Source of the DNA: Apostichopus japonicus
Lineage: Eukaryota; Echinodermata; Holothuroidea; Aspidochirotida; Stichopodidae
Assembly (NCBI RefSeq): GCF_037975245.1
Contig: NC_092575.1
Span: 8,836,001 to 8,900,000, forward strand
Length of the DNA stretch: 64,000 bases
Reading direction: 5' to 3'
Positions 28,823 through 44,200 of the stretch are shown piece by piece. Numbering within the stretch: position 1 is the first letter of the stretch; each line of letters starts with the position of its first letter. The translations under genes were made by a program, and so were the position numbers. The notes under the pieces were generated by a model. The model was not told where the DNA came from, ran no database searches, and worked only from the letters and a program-made list of their open reading frames with translations.

Positions 28823-31800
28823 GTACCGATAAATCGAATGTGCGTTACCAATTTTTCGATTGTTCTGTACCGATAAATCGATTGTGCGCTACCGATCAAT
28901 CGAATGTGTGGTCCATGTCAATCGAATGTGCGGTACCGATAAATCAAATGTGCGGCATCGATCAATCGAATGTGCGGTACCGATTAATCGAATGTACGGT
29001 ACCGATCAATCGAATGTGCGGTACCGATAAGTCGAATGTGCGTTACCGATCAATCGAATGTGCGTTTCCGATCAATCCAATGTGTTGTTCCTATCAATCG
29101 AATTTGCGGTACCGATAAATCGAATGTGCAATACCGACCAATCGAATGTGCGGTACCGATCAATCGAATGTGCGGTACCGATAAATCGAATGTGCATTGC
29201 CGATAAATAGAATGTTCGTTACCGAACAATCGAATGTGCGGTACCGATTAATCGAATGCGCGGTACCGATCAATCGTATGTACGGTTCCAATAAATCGAA
29301 TGTGTGGTACATTTAAAAAGAATTTGCGGTACCGATCAATCGAATGTGCGGTACCGATAAATCGAATATGCGTTGCCGATAAATCGATAGTGCGGTACCG
29401 ATCAATCGAATGTGCGGTACCGATCAAGCGAATGTGCGTTGCCGGTCAATAGAATGTGCGTTGAAGATCAATCGAATATGCGGAACTGATAAATCGAATA
29501 TGCGTTGCCGATAAATCGATAGTGCGGTACCGATCAATCGAATGTGCTGTACCGATCAATCGAATGTACGGTACCGAACAATCGAATGTGCGTTATTTAT
29601 TAATGGATTGTGTTGTACCGATCAATCGATTGTGCGGTACCGATTAATAGGATGTGCGGTACCGATCAATCGAATGTGCGGTTCCATTAAATCGAATGTG
29701 CGATACGGATAAATCGAATGTACGTTGCCGATAAATCGAATGTGCGGTACCGATCAATCGAATGTGCGTTACCAATTCTTCGATTGTTCTGTACCGATAA
29801 ATCGATTGTGCGCTACCGATCAGTCGAATGTGTGGTACTTATCAATCGAATGTGCGGTACCGATAAATCGAATGTGCGGCATCGATCAATCGAATGTGCG
29901 GTACCGATCAATAGAATATGCGGTACCGATAAATCGAATGTGCGTTGCCGATAAATCGAATGTGCGTTACCGATCAATCGAATGTGCATTGATCAATCGA
30001 ATGTGCGGTACCGATTAATTGAATGTGCGGTACCGATATATCGAATGTGCGTTACCGATCAATCGAATGTGCGATTGATCAATCGAATGTGCGGTACCGA
30101 TTAATCGAATGTGCGGTACCGAATAATCGAATGTGCGGTACCGATCAATCGAATGTGCGGTACCGATTCATCGATTGTGCTGTACCGATAAATCGATTGT
30201 TCGGTACTAATAATTCGAATGTGCAATACCGATCAATCGAATGTGCGTTGCCGATAAATCGAACATGCGTTTCCGATCAATCGAATGTGCGTTACAAATT
30301 AATGGATTGTGCTGTAAAGATCAATCGATTGTGCGGTACCAATCAATCGAATGTGTGGTACATATCAATCGAATGTGCGGTACCGATAAATCAATCGTGC
30401 GGTATCGATCAATCGAATGTGCGGTACCGATAAATCGAATGTGCGGTACCGATCAATCGAATGTGCCGTACCGATAAATCAAATGTGCGTTGCCGATTAA
30501 TCGAATGTGCGGTACCGATAAATCATATATGCGGTACCGATTTATTGAATGTGCGGTATCGACCAATCGAATGTGCGTTGCCGATAAATGAAATATTCGG
30601 TACAGATCAATCGAATGTGCGTTACCAATTAATGGATTGTGCGGTACCGATAATCGAATGTGCGATACCGATTAATAGGATGTGCGGTACCGATCAATCG
30701 AATGTGCGGTTCCTTTAAATCGAATGTGCGATACGGATAAATCGAATGTACGTTGCCGATAAATCGAATGTGCGGTACCGATCAATCGAATGTGCGTTAC
30801 CAATTCTTCGATTGTTCTGTACCGATAAATCGATTGTGCGCTACCGATCAGTCGAATGTGTGGTACTTATCAATCGAATGTGCGGTACCGATAAATCGAA
30901 TGTGCGGCATCGATCAATCGAATGTGCGGTACCGATCAATAGAATATGCGGTACCGATAAATCGAATGTGCGTTGCCGATAAATCGAATGTGCGTTACCG
31001 ATCAATCGAATGTGCATTGATCAATCGAATGTGCGGTACCGATTAATTGAATGTGCGGTACCGATATATCGAATGTGCGTTACCGATCAATCGAATGTGC
31101 GATTGATCAATCGAATGTGCGGTACCGATTAATCGAATGTGCGGTACCGATTAATCGAATGTGCGGTACCGATCAATCGAATGTGCGGTACCGATTCATC
31201 GATTGTGCTGTACCGATAAATCGATTGTTCGGTACTAATAATTCGAATGTGCAATACCGATCAATCGAATGTGCGTTGCCGATAAATCGAACATGCGTTT
31301 CCGATCAATCGAATGTGCGTTACAAATTAATGGATTGTGCTGTAAAGATCAATCGATTGTGCGGTACCAATCAATCGAATGTGTGGTACATATCAATCGA
31401 ATGTGCGGTACCGATAAATCAATCGTGCGGTATCGATCAATCGAATGTGCGGTACCGATAAATCGAATGTGCGGTACCGATAAATCGAATGTGCCGTACC
31501 GATAAATCAAATGTGCGTTGCCGATTAATCGAATGTGCGGTACCGATAAATCATATATGCGGTACCGATTTATTGAATGTGCGGTATCGACCAATCGAAT
31601 GTGCGTTGCCGATAAATGAAATATGCGGTACAGATCAATCGAATGTGCGTTACCAATTAATGGATTGTGCGGTACCGATAATCGAATGTGCGATACCGAT
31701 AAATCGAATGTGCGGTACCGATCAATCGAATGTGCGGTTCCAATAAATCGAATGTGCGGTACATTTAAATAGAATGTGCGGTACCGATCAATCGAATGTG

Positions 31801-32766
31801 CGGTGAGGATCAATCGAATGTGCGGTACGGATAAATCGAATGTGCGTAACCGATAAATCAAATACTCGGTACCGATTTATTGAATGTGCGATATCGATCA
31901 ATCGAATATGCCGTACCGATAATTAGAATGTGCGTTGCCGAAAAATCGAATGTGCGTTACCGATCACTCTAATGTGCGTTTCCGATCAATCGAATGTGCG
32001 GTACCGATTAATCGAATGTGCAGTACCGATCAATCGAATGTGCGGTACCTATTAATCGAATATGCGCTACCGATCAATCGAATGTGCGTTACCGATCAAT
32101 CCAATGTGTGGTTCCTATTAATGGAATATGCGGTATCGATAAATCGAATGTGCAGTACCGATCAATCGAATGTGCGGTACCGATCAATCGAATGTGCGGT
32201 ACCGATTAATGGAATGTGCGGTACCGATCAATCGAATGTACGGTTCCAATAAATCGAATGTGCGGTACATTTAAACAGAATGTGCGGTACCGAAAAATCG
32301 AATGTGCCGTACCGATAAATCGAATGTGCCGTACCGATCAAGCGAATGTGCGGTACCGATAAATCGAATGTGCGTTGCCGATAGATCGAAAGTGCGGTAT
32401 CGCTCAATCGAATGTGCGGTACCGATCAAGCGAATGTGCGTTGCCGATCAACAGAATGTGCGTTGCCGATCAATCGAATGTGCGGTACCGATAAATCGAA
32501 TTTGCGGTACCGATCAAACGAATGAGCGGTACCGATAAATCGAATGTGCGGTACCGATAAATCGAATGTGCGGTACCGAACAATCAAATGTGCGTTATTT
32601 ATTAATGGATTGTGCTGTACCGATCAATCGATTGTGCGGTACCGATAAATCGATTGTTCGGTACCGATCAATAGAATGTTCGTTGCCGACAAATAGAATA
32701 TGCGGTACCGATCAATCGAATGTGCGTTACCAATTAATGGATTGTGTTGTACCGATCAATCGATTG
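28823..32766. repeat. 3.9-kb segmental duplication, right copy
   Basis: Second copy of 19,540-23,483 (shift 9,283 bp), including both tandem 1,028-bp units at about 29,643-30,670 and 30,671-31,698. Since both large copies carry the nested pair, the 1,028-bp duplication must be older than the 9.28-kb event, unless later exchange homogenised them. Confidence 0.9.
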
Positions 32767-33125
32767 TGCGTTACATTTAAATAGAATGTGCGGTACCGAA
32801 AAATCGAATGTGCGGTACCGATTAATCGAATGTGCCGTACCGATCAATCGAATGTGCATTATTTATTAATGGATTGTGCTGTACCGATCAATCGATTGCG
32901 CGCTAACGATCTATCGAATGTGTGGTACCTATTAATCGAATTTGCGATACCGATAAATCGAATGGCAGTATCGATCAATCGAATGTGCGGTACCGATAAA
33001 TCGAATGTGCGGTACCGATCAATCGAATGTGTGGTACCGATAAATCGAATGTGCGTTGCCGATCAATGGAATGTCCGAATGATCAATCGAATGTGCGGTA
33101 CCGATCAATCGAATGTGCGGTACCG
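32767..33125. repeat. Inserted 360-bp satellite chunk at a duplication junction
   Basis: This chunk matches 28,272-28,630 at a shift of 4,495 bp and lies between the right copies of the 3.9-kb and 3.7-kb duplications. In the left copies those two segments overlap by about 280 bp without this chunk. After it, monomers already seen at 32.5-32.7 kb are repeated (635 bp later), so the junction looks like an exchange between misaligned copies. Confidence 0.8.
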
Positions 33126-36100
33126 ATAAATCGAATTTGCGGTACCGATCAAACGAATGAGCGGTACCGATAAATCGAATGTGCGGTACCGATAAATCGA
33201 ATGTGCGGTACCGAACAATCAAATGTGCGTTATTTATTAATGGATTGTGCTGTACCGATCAATCGATTGTGCGGTACCGATAAATCGATTGTTCGGTACC
33301 GATCAATAGAATGTTCGTTGCCGACAAATAGAATATGCGGTACCGATCAATCGAATGTGCGTTACCAATTAATGGATTGTGTTGTACCGATCAATCGATT
33401 GTGCGGTATCGATCAATTGAATGTGCGGTACCGATCAATCGAATGTGCGGTACCGATCAATGGAATGTGCGGTACCGATAAATCGAATGTGCGTTGCCGA
33501 TAAATCGAATGTGCGTTACCGATCAATCGAATGTGCGATTGATCAATCGAATGTGCGGTACCGATTAATAGGATGTGCGGTGCCGATCAATCGAATGTGC
33601 GGTTCCAATTAATCGAATGTGCGATACGGATGAATCGAATGTGCGGTACCGAAAAATCGAATGTGCGTTACCGATCAGTCGAATGGCCGGTACCGATTAA
33701 TCGAATTTGCGGTACCGATAATTCGATTGTTCGGTACCTATTAATCTAATATGCGGTACCGATCAATCGAATGTGCGCTACCAATTAATGGATTGTGCTG
33801 TACCGATCAATCGAATGTGCGTTACCAATTAATGGATTGTGCTGTACCGATCAATCGATGGTGCGCTACCGATCAATCGAATGTGTGTTACCTATCAATA
33901 GAATGTGCGGTACCTATAAATGAAATGTGCGGCATCGATCAATCGAATCTGCGGTACCGATAAATCGAATGTGCGTTACCGATCAATCTAATGTGCGTTT
34001 CCGTTCAATCGAATGTGCGGTACCGATTAATCGAATGTGCAGTACCGATCAGTCGAATGTGCGGTACCGATGAATAAAATGTGCGGTACCGATCAATCGA
34101 ATATGCGGTACCGATCAATCGAATGTACGTTACCGATCAATCGAATGTGCGATTGATGAATCGAATGTGCGGTACCGATAAATCGAATGTGCGGTACCGA
34201 TCAATACAATGTGCCGTTCCGATTAATCGAATGTGCGGTACCGATCAATCGAATGTGCGGTACATTAAATTAGAATGTGCGTTACCGATCAATCGAATGT
34301 GCATTGATCAATCGAATGTGCGGTACCGATTAATCGAATGTGCGGTACCGAAAATCAATTGTGCGGTATCGATCAATCGAATGTGCGGTACCGATCAATC
34401 GCATGTGCCGTACCGATAAATCGAATGTGCGTTATACCGATAAATCGAATGTGCGTTACCAATCAATCGAATGTGCATTGATCAATCGAATGTGCGGTAC
34501 CGATTAATCGAATATGCGGTACCGATATATCGAATGTGCGTTACCGATCAATCGAATGTACGATTGATCAATCGAATGTGCGGTACCGATTAAACGAATG
34601 TGCGGTACCGATTAATCGAATGTGCAGTATTGATCAAACGAATGTGCGGTTCCAATAAATCGAATGTGCGGTACATTTACATAGAATGTGCGCTACTGAT
34701 CAATCGAATGTGCGGTACCGATAAATCGAATGTGCGTTACCGATAAATCAAATACGCGGTACCGATTTATTGAATGTGCTGTATCGATCAATCGAATATG
34801 CAGTACCGATAAATCGAATGTGCGTTACCGATCAATCTAATGTGCGTTTCCGATCAATCGAATATGCGGTACCGATCAGTCGAATATGCGGTACCGATCA
34901 ATCGAATGTGCGTTACCAATTCATCGATTGTGCTGTAATGATCAACCGAATGTGCGGTACCGATCAATCGAATGTGTGGTAACTATCAATCGAATGTACG
35001 GTACCGATAAATCAGTTGTGCGGTATAGATCAATCGAATGTGCGTTACCGATCAATAGAATGTGCGGTACCGATAAATCGAATGTGCGTTGCAGATAAAT
35101 CGAATGTGCGGTACCGATCAATCGAATGTGCGGTACCGATCAATCAAATGTGCGGTACCGATGAATAAAATGTGCGGTACCGATCAATCGAATATGCGGT
35201 ACCGATAAATCGAATGTGCGTTACAGATAAATCGAATGTGCGTTATCGATCAATCGAATGTGCGATTGATGAATCGAATGTGCGGTACCGATAAATCGAA
35301 TGTGCGGTACCGATCAATACAATGTGCCGTTCCGATTAATCGAATGTGCGGTACCGATCAATCGAATGTGCGGTACATTAAAATAGAATGTGCGTTACCG
35401 ATCAATCGAATGTGCATTGATCAATCGAATGTGCGGTACCGATTAATCGAATGTGCGGTACCGGAAATCAATTGTGCGGTATCGATCAATCGAATGTGCG
35501 GTACCGATCAATCGCATGTGCCGTACCGATAAATCGAATGTGCGTTACCGATAAATCGAATGTGCGTTACCAATCAATCGAATGTGCATTGACCAATCGG
35601 TACCGATTAATCGAATATGCGGTACCGATATATCGAATGTGCGTTACCGATCAATCGAATGTACGATTGATCAATCGAATGTGCGGTACCGATTAATCGA
35701 ATGTGCGGTACCGATCAATGGAATGTGCGATACCGATCAATCGAATGTGCGTTGCCGATAAATCGAATGTGCGTTACCGATCAATCGAATGTGCGATTGA
35801 TCAATCGAATGTGCGGTACCGATTAATAGGATGTGCGTTGCCGATCAATCGAATGTGCGGTTCCAATTAATCGAATGTGCAATACGGATGAATCGAATGT
35901 GCGGTACCGAAAAATCGAATGTGCGTTACCGATCAGTCGAATGGCCGGTACTGATTAATCGAATTTGCGGTACCGATAATTCGATTGTTCGGTACCTATT
36001 AATCTAATATGCGGTACCGATCAATCGAATGTGCGCTACCAATTAATGGATTGTGCTGTACCGATCAATCGAATGTGCGTTACCAATTAATGGATTGTGC

Positions 36101-36542
36101 TGTACCGATCAATCGATGGTGCGCTACCGATCAATCGAATGTGTGTTACCTATCAATAGAATGTGCGGTACCTATAAATGAAATGTGCGGCATCGATCAA
36201 TCGAATGTGCGGTACCGATAAATCGAATGTGCGTTACCGATCAATCGAATGTGCGTTTCCGATCAATCGAATGTGCGGTACCGATTAATCGAATGTGCGG
36301 TACCGATCAATACAATGTGCCGTTCCGATCAATCGAATGTGCGATTGATGAATCGAATGTGCGGTACCGATAAATCGAATGTGCGGTACCGATCAATACA
36401 ATGTGCCGTTCCGATTAATCGAATGTGCGGTACCGATCAATCGAATGTGCGGTACATTAAATTAGAATGTGCGTTACCGATCAATCGAATGTGCATTGAT
36501 CAATCGAATGTGCGGTACCGATTAATCGAATGTGCGGTACCG
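33118..36542. repeat. 3.7-kb segmental duplication, right copy
   Basis: Second copy of 23,200-26,899. It lacks the 284-bp segment and keeps the 9 bp missing from the left copy. It then continues into the 35.7-41.2 kb block, which is duplicated again to the right. Confidence 0.86.
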
Positions 36543-39500
36543 AAAATCAATTGTGCGGTATCGATCAATCGAATGTGCGGTACCGATCAATCGCATGTGC
36601 CGTACCGATAAATCGAATGTGCGTTATACCGATAAATCGAATGTGCGTTACCAATCAATCGAATGTGCATTGATCAATCGAATGTGCGGTACCGATTAAT
36701 CGAATATGCGGTACCGATATATCGAATGTGCGTTACCGATCAATCGAATGTACGATTGATCAATCGAATGTGCGGTACCGATTAATCGAATGTGCGCTAC
36801 CAATTAATGGATTGTGCTGTACCGATCAATCGAATGTGCGTTACCAATTAATGGATTGTGCTGTACCGATCAATCGATGGTGCGCTACCGATCAATCGAA
36901 TGTGTGTTACCTATCAATAGAATGTGCGGTACCTATAAATGAAATGTGCGGCATCGATCAATCGAATGTGCGGTACCGATCAATCGAATGTGCGGTTCCA
37001 ATAAATCGAATGTGCGGTACATTTACATAGAATGTGCGCTACTGATTAATCGAATGTGCGGTACGGATAAATCGAATGTGCGTTACCGATAAATCAAATA
37101 CGCGGTACCGATTTCTTGAATGTGCGGTATCGATCAATCGAATATGCAGTACCGATAAACCGAATGTGCGTTACCGATCAATCTAATGTGCGTTTCCGAT
37201 CAATCGAATATGCGGTACCGATCAGTCGAATATGCGGTACCGATCAATCGAATGCGCGTTACCAATTCATCGATTGTGCTGTAATGATCAACCGAATGTG
37301 CGGTACCGATCAATCGAATGTGTGGTACCTATCAATCGAATGTGCGGTACCGATAAATCAGTTGTGCGGTATAGATCAATCGAATGTGCGTTACCGAACA
37401 ATAGAATGTGCGGTACCGATAAATCGAATGTGCGTTGCAGATAAATCGAATGTGCGGTACCGATCAATCGAATGTGCGGTACCGATCAATCGAATGTGCG
37501 GTACCGATGAATAAAATGTGCGGTACCGATCAATCGAATATGCGGTACCGATAAATCGAATGTGCGTTACAGATAAATCGAATGTGCGTTATCGATCAAT
37601 CGGATGTGCGATTGATGAATCGAATGTGCGGTACCGATTAATCGAATGTGCGGTACCGATCAATACAATGTGCCGTTCCGATTAATCGAATGTGCGGTAC
37701 CGATCAATCGAATGTGCGGTACATTAAATTAGAATGTGCGTTACCGATCAATCGAATGTGCATTGATCAATCGAATGTGCGGTACCGATTAATAGGATGT
37801 GCGGTGCCGATCAATCGAATGTGCGGTTCCAATTAATCGAATGTGCAATACGGATGAATCGAATGTGCGGTACCGAAAAATCGAATGTGCGTTACCGATC
37901 AGTCGAATGGCCGGTACCGATTAATCGAATTTGCGGTACCGATAATTCGATTGTTCGGTACCTATTAATCTAATATGCGGTACCGATCAATCGAATGTGC
38001 GCTACCAATTAATGGATTGTGCTGTACCGATCAATCGAATGTGCGGTACCAATTAATGGATTGTGCTGTACCGATCAATCGATGGTGCGCTACCGATCAA
38101 TCGAATGTGTGTTACCTATCAATCGAATGTGCGGTACCTATAAATGAAATGTGCGGCATCGATCAATCGAATCTGCGGTACCGATAAATCGAATGTGCGT
38201 TACCGATCAATCTAATGTGCGTTTTCGATCAATCGAATGTGCGGTACCGATTAATCGAATGTGCGGTACCGATTAATCGAATGTGCGGTACCGATCAATC
38301 GAATGTGCGGTTCCAATAAATCGATTGTGCGGTACATTTACATAGAATGTGCGCTACTGATTAATCGAATGTGCGGTACGGATAAATCGAATGTGCGTTA
38401 CCGATAAATCAAATACGCGGTACCGATTTCTTGAATGTGCGGTATCGATCAATCGAATATGCAGTACCGATAAATCGAATGTGCGTTACCGATCAATCTA
38501 ATGTGCGTTTCCGATCAATCGAATATGCGGTACCTATCAGTCGAATATGCGGTACCGATCAATCGAATGTGCGTTACCAATTCATCGATTGTGCTGTAAT
38601 GATCAACCGAATGTGCGGTACCGATCAATCGAATGTGTGGTACCTATCAATCGAATGTGCGGTACCGATAAATCAGTTGTGCGGTATAGATCAATCGAAT
38701 GTGCGTTACCGAACAATAGAATGTGCGGTACCGATAAATCGAATGTGCGTTGCAGATAAATCGAATGTGCGGTACCGATCAATCGAATGTGCGGTACCGA
38801 TCAATCGAATGTGCGGTACCGATGAATAAAATGTGCGGTACCGATCAATCGAATATGCGGTACCGATAAATCGAATGTGCGTTACAGATAAATCGAATGT
38901 GCGTTATCGATCAATCGGATGTGCGATTGATGAATCGAATGTGCGGTACCGATTAATCGAATGTGCGGTACCGATTAATCGAATGTGCGGTACCGATCAA
39001 TCGAATGTGCGGTTCCAATAAATCGAATGTGCAGTACATTTACATAGAATGTGCGCTACTGATCAATCGAATGTGCGGTACGGATAAATCGAATGTGCGT
39101 TACCGATAAATCAAATACGCGGTACCGATTTATTGAATGTGCGGTATCGATCAATCGAATATGCAGTACCGATAAATCGAATGTGCGTTACCGATCAATC
39201 TAATGTGCGTTTCCGATCAATCGAATATTCGGTACCGATCAGTCGAATATGCGGTACCGATCAATCGAATGTGCGTTACCAATTCATCGATTGTGCTGTA
39301 ATGATCAACCGAATGTGCGGTACCGATCAATCGAATGTGTGGTACCTATCAATCGAATGTGCGGTACCGATAAATCAGTTGTGCGGTATAGATCAATCGA
39401 ATGTGCGTTACCGATCAATAGAATGTGCGGTACCGATAAATCGAATGTGCGTTGCAGATAAATCGAATGTGCGCTACCGATCAATCGAATGTGCGGTACC

Positions 39501-41240
39501 GATCAATCGAATGTGCGGTACCGATGAATAAAATGTGCGGTACCGATCAATCGAATATGCGGTACCGATAAATCGAATGTGCGTTACAGATAAATCGAAT
39601 GTGCGTTATCGATCAATCGAATGTGCGGTACCGAACAATCGTATGTGCGGTGACGAACAATCGAATGTGTGGTACTTATAAATCAAATTTGCGGTATCGA
39701 TCAATCGAATGTGCGGTACCGATAAATCATATATGCGATACCGATTTATTGAATGTGCGGTACCGATAAATCGAATGTGCGTTGACGATAAATCGAATGT
39801 GCGTTACCGATCAATCGAATGTTCGGTATCGATCAATCGAGTGTGCGGTACCGATAAATCGAATGTGCGTTACCGATTCATCGATTGTTCTCTACCGATA
39901 AATCAATTGTTCGGTATCGATTATAGAATGTGCGGTACCGATCAATCGAATGTGCGGTACCGATCAATCGAATGTGCGTTACCGATCAATCCAATGTGCG
40001 GTACCGATTAATCGATTGTTCGATACCGATCAATCGAATGTGCGGTACCGATCGATCGAATGTGCGGAACCGATCAATCGAATGTACGGTACCGATCAAT
40101 CGAATATGCGTTACTTATTAATGGATTGTGCTGTACCGATCAATCGAATGTGCGGTACCGATCAATCGAACGTGCGGTTCCGATAAATCGAGCATGCGTT
40201 ACCGATCAATCCAATGTGCATTGATCAATCGAATGTGCGGTACCAATTAATAGGATGTGCGGTGCCGATCAATCGAATGTGCGGTTCCAATTAATCGAAT
40301 GTGCGATACGGATGAATCGAATGTGCGGTACCGAAAAATCGAATGTGCGTTACCGATCAGTCGAATGGCCGGTACCGATTAATCGAATTTGCAGTACCGA
40401 TAATTCGATTGTTCGGTACCTATTAATCTAATATGCGGTACCGATCAATCGAATGTGCGCTACCAATTAATGGATTTTGCTGTACCGATCAATCGAATGT
40501 GCGTTACCAATTAATGGATTGTGCTGTACCGATCAATCGATTGTGCGCTACCGATCCATCGAATATGTGTTACCTATCAATAGAATGTGCGGTACCCATA
40601 AATGAAATGTGCGGCATCGATCAATCGAATCTGCGGTACCGATAAATCGAATGTGCGGTACCGATCAATCGAATGTGCGGAACCGATCAATCGAATGTGG
40701 GTTGCCGATAAATCGAATGTGCGGTACCGATAAATCGAATGTGCAGTACCGATTAATCGAATGTGCGGTACCTATTAATCGATTGTGCGGTGCCGATCAA
40801 TCGAATGTACGGTTCCAATAAATCGAATGTGCGTTACATTTAAATAGAATGTGCGGTACCGAAAAATCGAATGTGCGGTACCGATTAATCGAATGTGCCG
40901 TACCGATCAATCGAATGTGTATTATTTATTAATGGATTGTGCTGTACCGATCAATCGATTGCGCGCTAACGATCTATCGAATGTGTGGTACCTATTAATC
41001 GAATTTGCGATACCGATAAATCGAATGGCAGTATCGATCAATCGAATGTGCGGTACCGATAAATCGAATGTGCGGTACCGATCAATCGAATGTGTGGTAC
41101 CGATAAATCGAATGTGCGTTGCCGATCAATGGAATGTCCGAATGATCAATCGAATGTGCGGTACCGATCAATCGAATGTGCGTTACCGATCAATCGAATT
41201 TGCGTTACCGATTAATCGAATGTGCGTTACCGATCAATCG
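35665..41240. repeat. 5.6-kb segmental duplication, left copy
   Basis: This recurs at 41,248-47,395. The shift is 5,583 bp up to about 38.5 kb, 5,473 after a 110-bp (five-monomer) deletion in the right copy, and 6,175 after one extra 702-bp unit in the right copy. It contains tandem 702-bp units at 38,309-39,010 and 39,011-39,621 (second partial). Confidence 0.88.
38309..39621. repeat. 702-bp higher-order repeat, one full and one partial unit
   Basis: The 702-bp period equals 32 monomers, one of them a 20-bp monomer (GTGCGATTGATGAATCG). The unit starts at GCGGTTCCAATAAATCG and includes the landmark GTGCTGTAATGATCAACCG. The second unit breaks off where it reads GATCAATCGAATGTGCGG instead of GATCAATCGGATGTGCG. 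Confidence 0.86.
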
Positions 41241-41247
41241 AATGTAC

Positions 41248-44200
41248 GATTGATGAATCGAATGTGCGGTACCGATTAATCGAATGTGCGGTACCGATCA
41301 ATGGAATGTGCGATACCGATCAATCGAATGTGCGTTGCCGATAAATCGAATGTGCGTTACCGATCAATCGAATGTGCGATTGATCAATCGAATGTGCGGT
41401 ACCGATTAATAGGATGTACGTTGCCGATCAATCGAATGTGCGGTTCCAATTAATCGAATGTGCAATACGGATGAATCGAATGTGCGGTACCGAAAAATCG
41501 AATGTGCGTTACCGATCAGTCGAATGGCCGGTACTGATTAATCGAATTTGCGGTACCGATAATTCGATTGTTCGGTACCTATTAATCTAATATGCGGTAC
41601 CGATCAATCGAATGTGCGCTACCAATTAATGGATTGTGCTGTACCGATCAATCGAATGTGCGTTACCAATTAATGGATTGTGCTGTACCGATCAATCGAT
41701 GGTGCGCTACCGATCAATCGAATGTGTGTTACCTATCAATAGAATGTGCGGTACCTATAAATGAAATGTGCGGCATCGATCAATCGAATGTGCGGTACCG
41801 ATAAATCGAATGTGCGTTACCGATCAATCGAATGTGCGTTTCCGATCAATCGAATGTGCGGTACCGATTAATCGAATGTGCGGTACCGATCAATACAATG
41901 TGCCGTTCCGATCAATCGAATGTGCGATTGATGAATCGAATGTGCGGTACCGATAAATCGAATGTGCGGTACCGATCAATACAATGTGCCGTTCCGATTA
42001 ATCGAATGTGCGGTACCGATCAATCGAATGTGCGGTACATTAAATTAGAATGTGCGTTACCGATCAATCGAATGTGCATTGATCAATCGAATGTGCGGTA
42101 CCGATTAATCGAATGTGCGGTACCGAAAATCAATTGTGCGGTATCGATCAATCGAATGTGCGGTACCGATCAATCGCATGTGCCGTACCGATAAATCGAA
42201 TGTGCGTTATACCGATAAATCGAATGTGCGTTACCAATCAATCGAATGTGCATTGATCAATCGAATGTGCGGTACCGATTAATCGAATATGCGGTACCGA
42301 TATATCGAATGTGCGTTACCGATCAATCGAATGTACGATTGATCAATCGAATGTGCGGTACCGATTAATCGAATGTGCGCTACCAATTAATGGATTGTGC
42401 TGTACCGATCAATCGAATGTGCGTTACCAATTAATGGATTGTGCTGTACCGATCAATCGATGGTGCGCTACCGATCAATCGAATGTGTGTTACCTATCAA
42501 TAGAATGTGCGGTACCTATAAATGAAATGTGCGGCATCGATCAATCGAATGTGCGGTACCGATCAATCGAATGTGCGGTTCCAATAAATCGAATGTGCGG
42601 TACATTTACATAGAATGTGCGCTACTGATTAATCGAATGTGCGGTACGGATAAATCGAATGTGCGTTACCGATAAATCAAATACGCGGTACCGATTTCTT
42701 GAATGTGCGGTATCGATCAATCGAATATGCAGTACCGATAAATCGAATGTGCGTTACCGATCAATCTAATGTGCGTTTCCGATCAATCGAATATGCGGTA
42801 CCGATCAGTCGAATATGCGGTACCGATCAATCGAATGCGCGTTACCAATTCATCGATTGTGCTGTAATGATCAACCGAATGTGCGGTACCGATCAATCGA
42901 ATGTGTGGTACCTATCAATCGAATGTGCGGTACCGATAAATCAGTTGTGCGGTATAGATCAATCGAATGTGCGTTACCGAACAATAGAATGTGCGGTACC
43001 GATAAATCGAATGTGCGTTGCAGATAAATCGAATGTGCGGTACCGATCAATCGAATGTGCGGTACCGATCAATCGAATGTGCGGTACCGATGAATAAAAT
43101 GTGCGGTACCGATCAATCGAATATGCGGTACCGATAAATCGAATGTGCGTTACAGATAAATCGAATGTGCGTTATCGATCAATCGGATGTGCGATTGATG
43201 AATCGAATGTGCGGTACCGATTAATCGAATGTGCGGTACCGATCAATACAATGTGCCGTTCCGATTAATCGAATGTGCGGTACCGATCAATCGAATGTGC
43301 GGTACATTAAATTAGAATGTGCGTTACCGATCAATCGAATGTGCATTGATCAATCGAATGTGCGGTACCGATTAATAGGATGTGCGGTGCCGATCAATCG
43401 AATGTGCGGTTCCAATTAATCGAATGTGCAATACGGATGAATCGAATGTGCGGTACCGAAAAATCGAATGTGCGTTACCGATCAGTCGAATGGCCGGTAC
43501 CGATTAATCGAATTTGCGGTACCGATAATTCGATTGTTCGGTACCTATTAATCTAATATGCGGTACCGATCAATCGAATGTGCGCTACCAATTAATGGAT
43601 TGTGCTGTACCGATCAATCGAATGTGCGGTACCAATTAATGGATTGTGCTGTACCGATCAATCGATGGTGCGCTACCGATCAATCGAATGTGTGTTACCT
43701 ATCAATCGAATGTGCGGTACCTATAAATGAAATGTGCGGCATCGATCAATCGAATCTGCGGTACCGATAAATCGAATGTGCGTTACCGATCAATCTAATG
43801 TGCGTTTTCGATCAATCGAATGTGCGGTACCGATTAATCGAATGTGCGGTACCGATTAATCGAATGTGCGGTACCGATCAATCGAATGTGCGGTTCCAAT
43901 AAATCGATTGTGCGGTACATTTACATAGAATGTGCGCTACTGATTAATCGAATGTGCGGTACGGATAAATCGAATGTGCGTTACCGATAAATCAAATACG
44001 CGGTACCGATTTCTTGAATGTGCGGTATCGATCAATCGAATATGCAGTACCGATAAATCGAATGTGCGTTACCGATCAATCTAATGTGCGTTTCCGATCA
44101 ATCGAATATGCGGTACCTATCAATCGAATGTGCGGTACCGATAAATCAGTTGTGCGGTATAGATCAATCGAATGTGCGTTACCGAACAATAGAATGTGCG

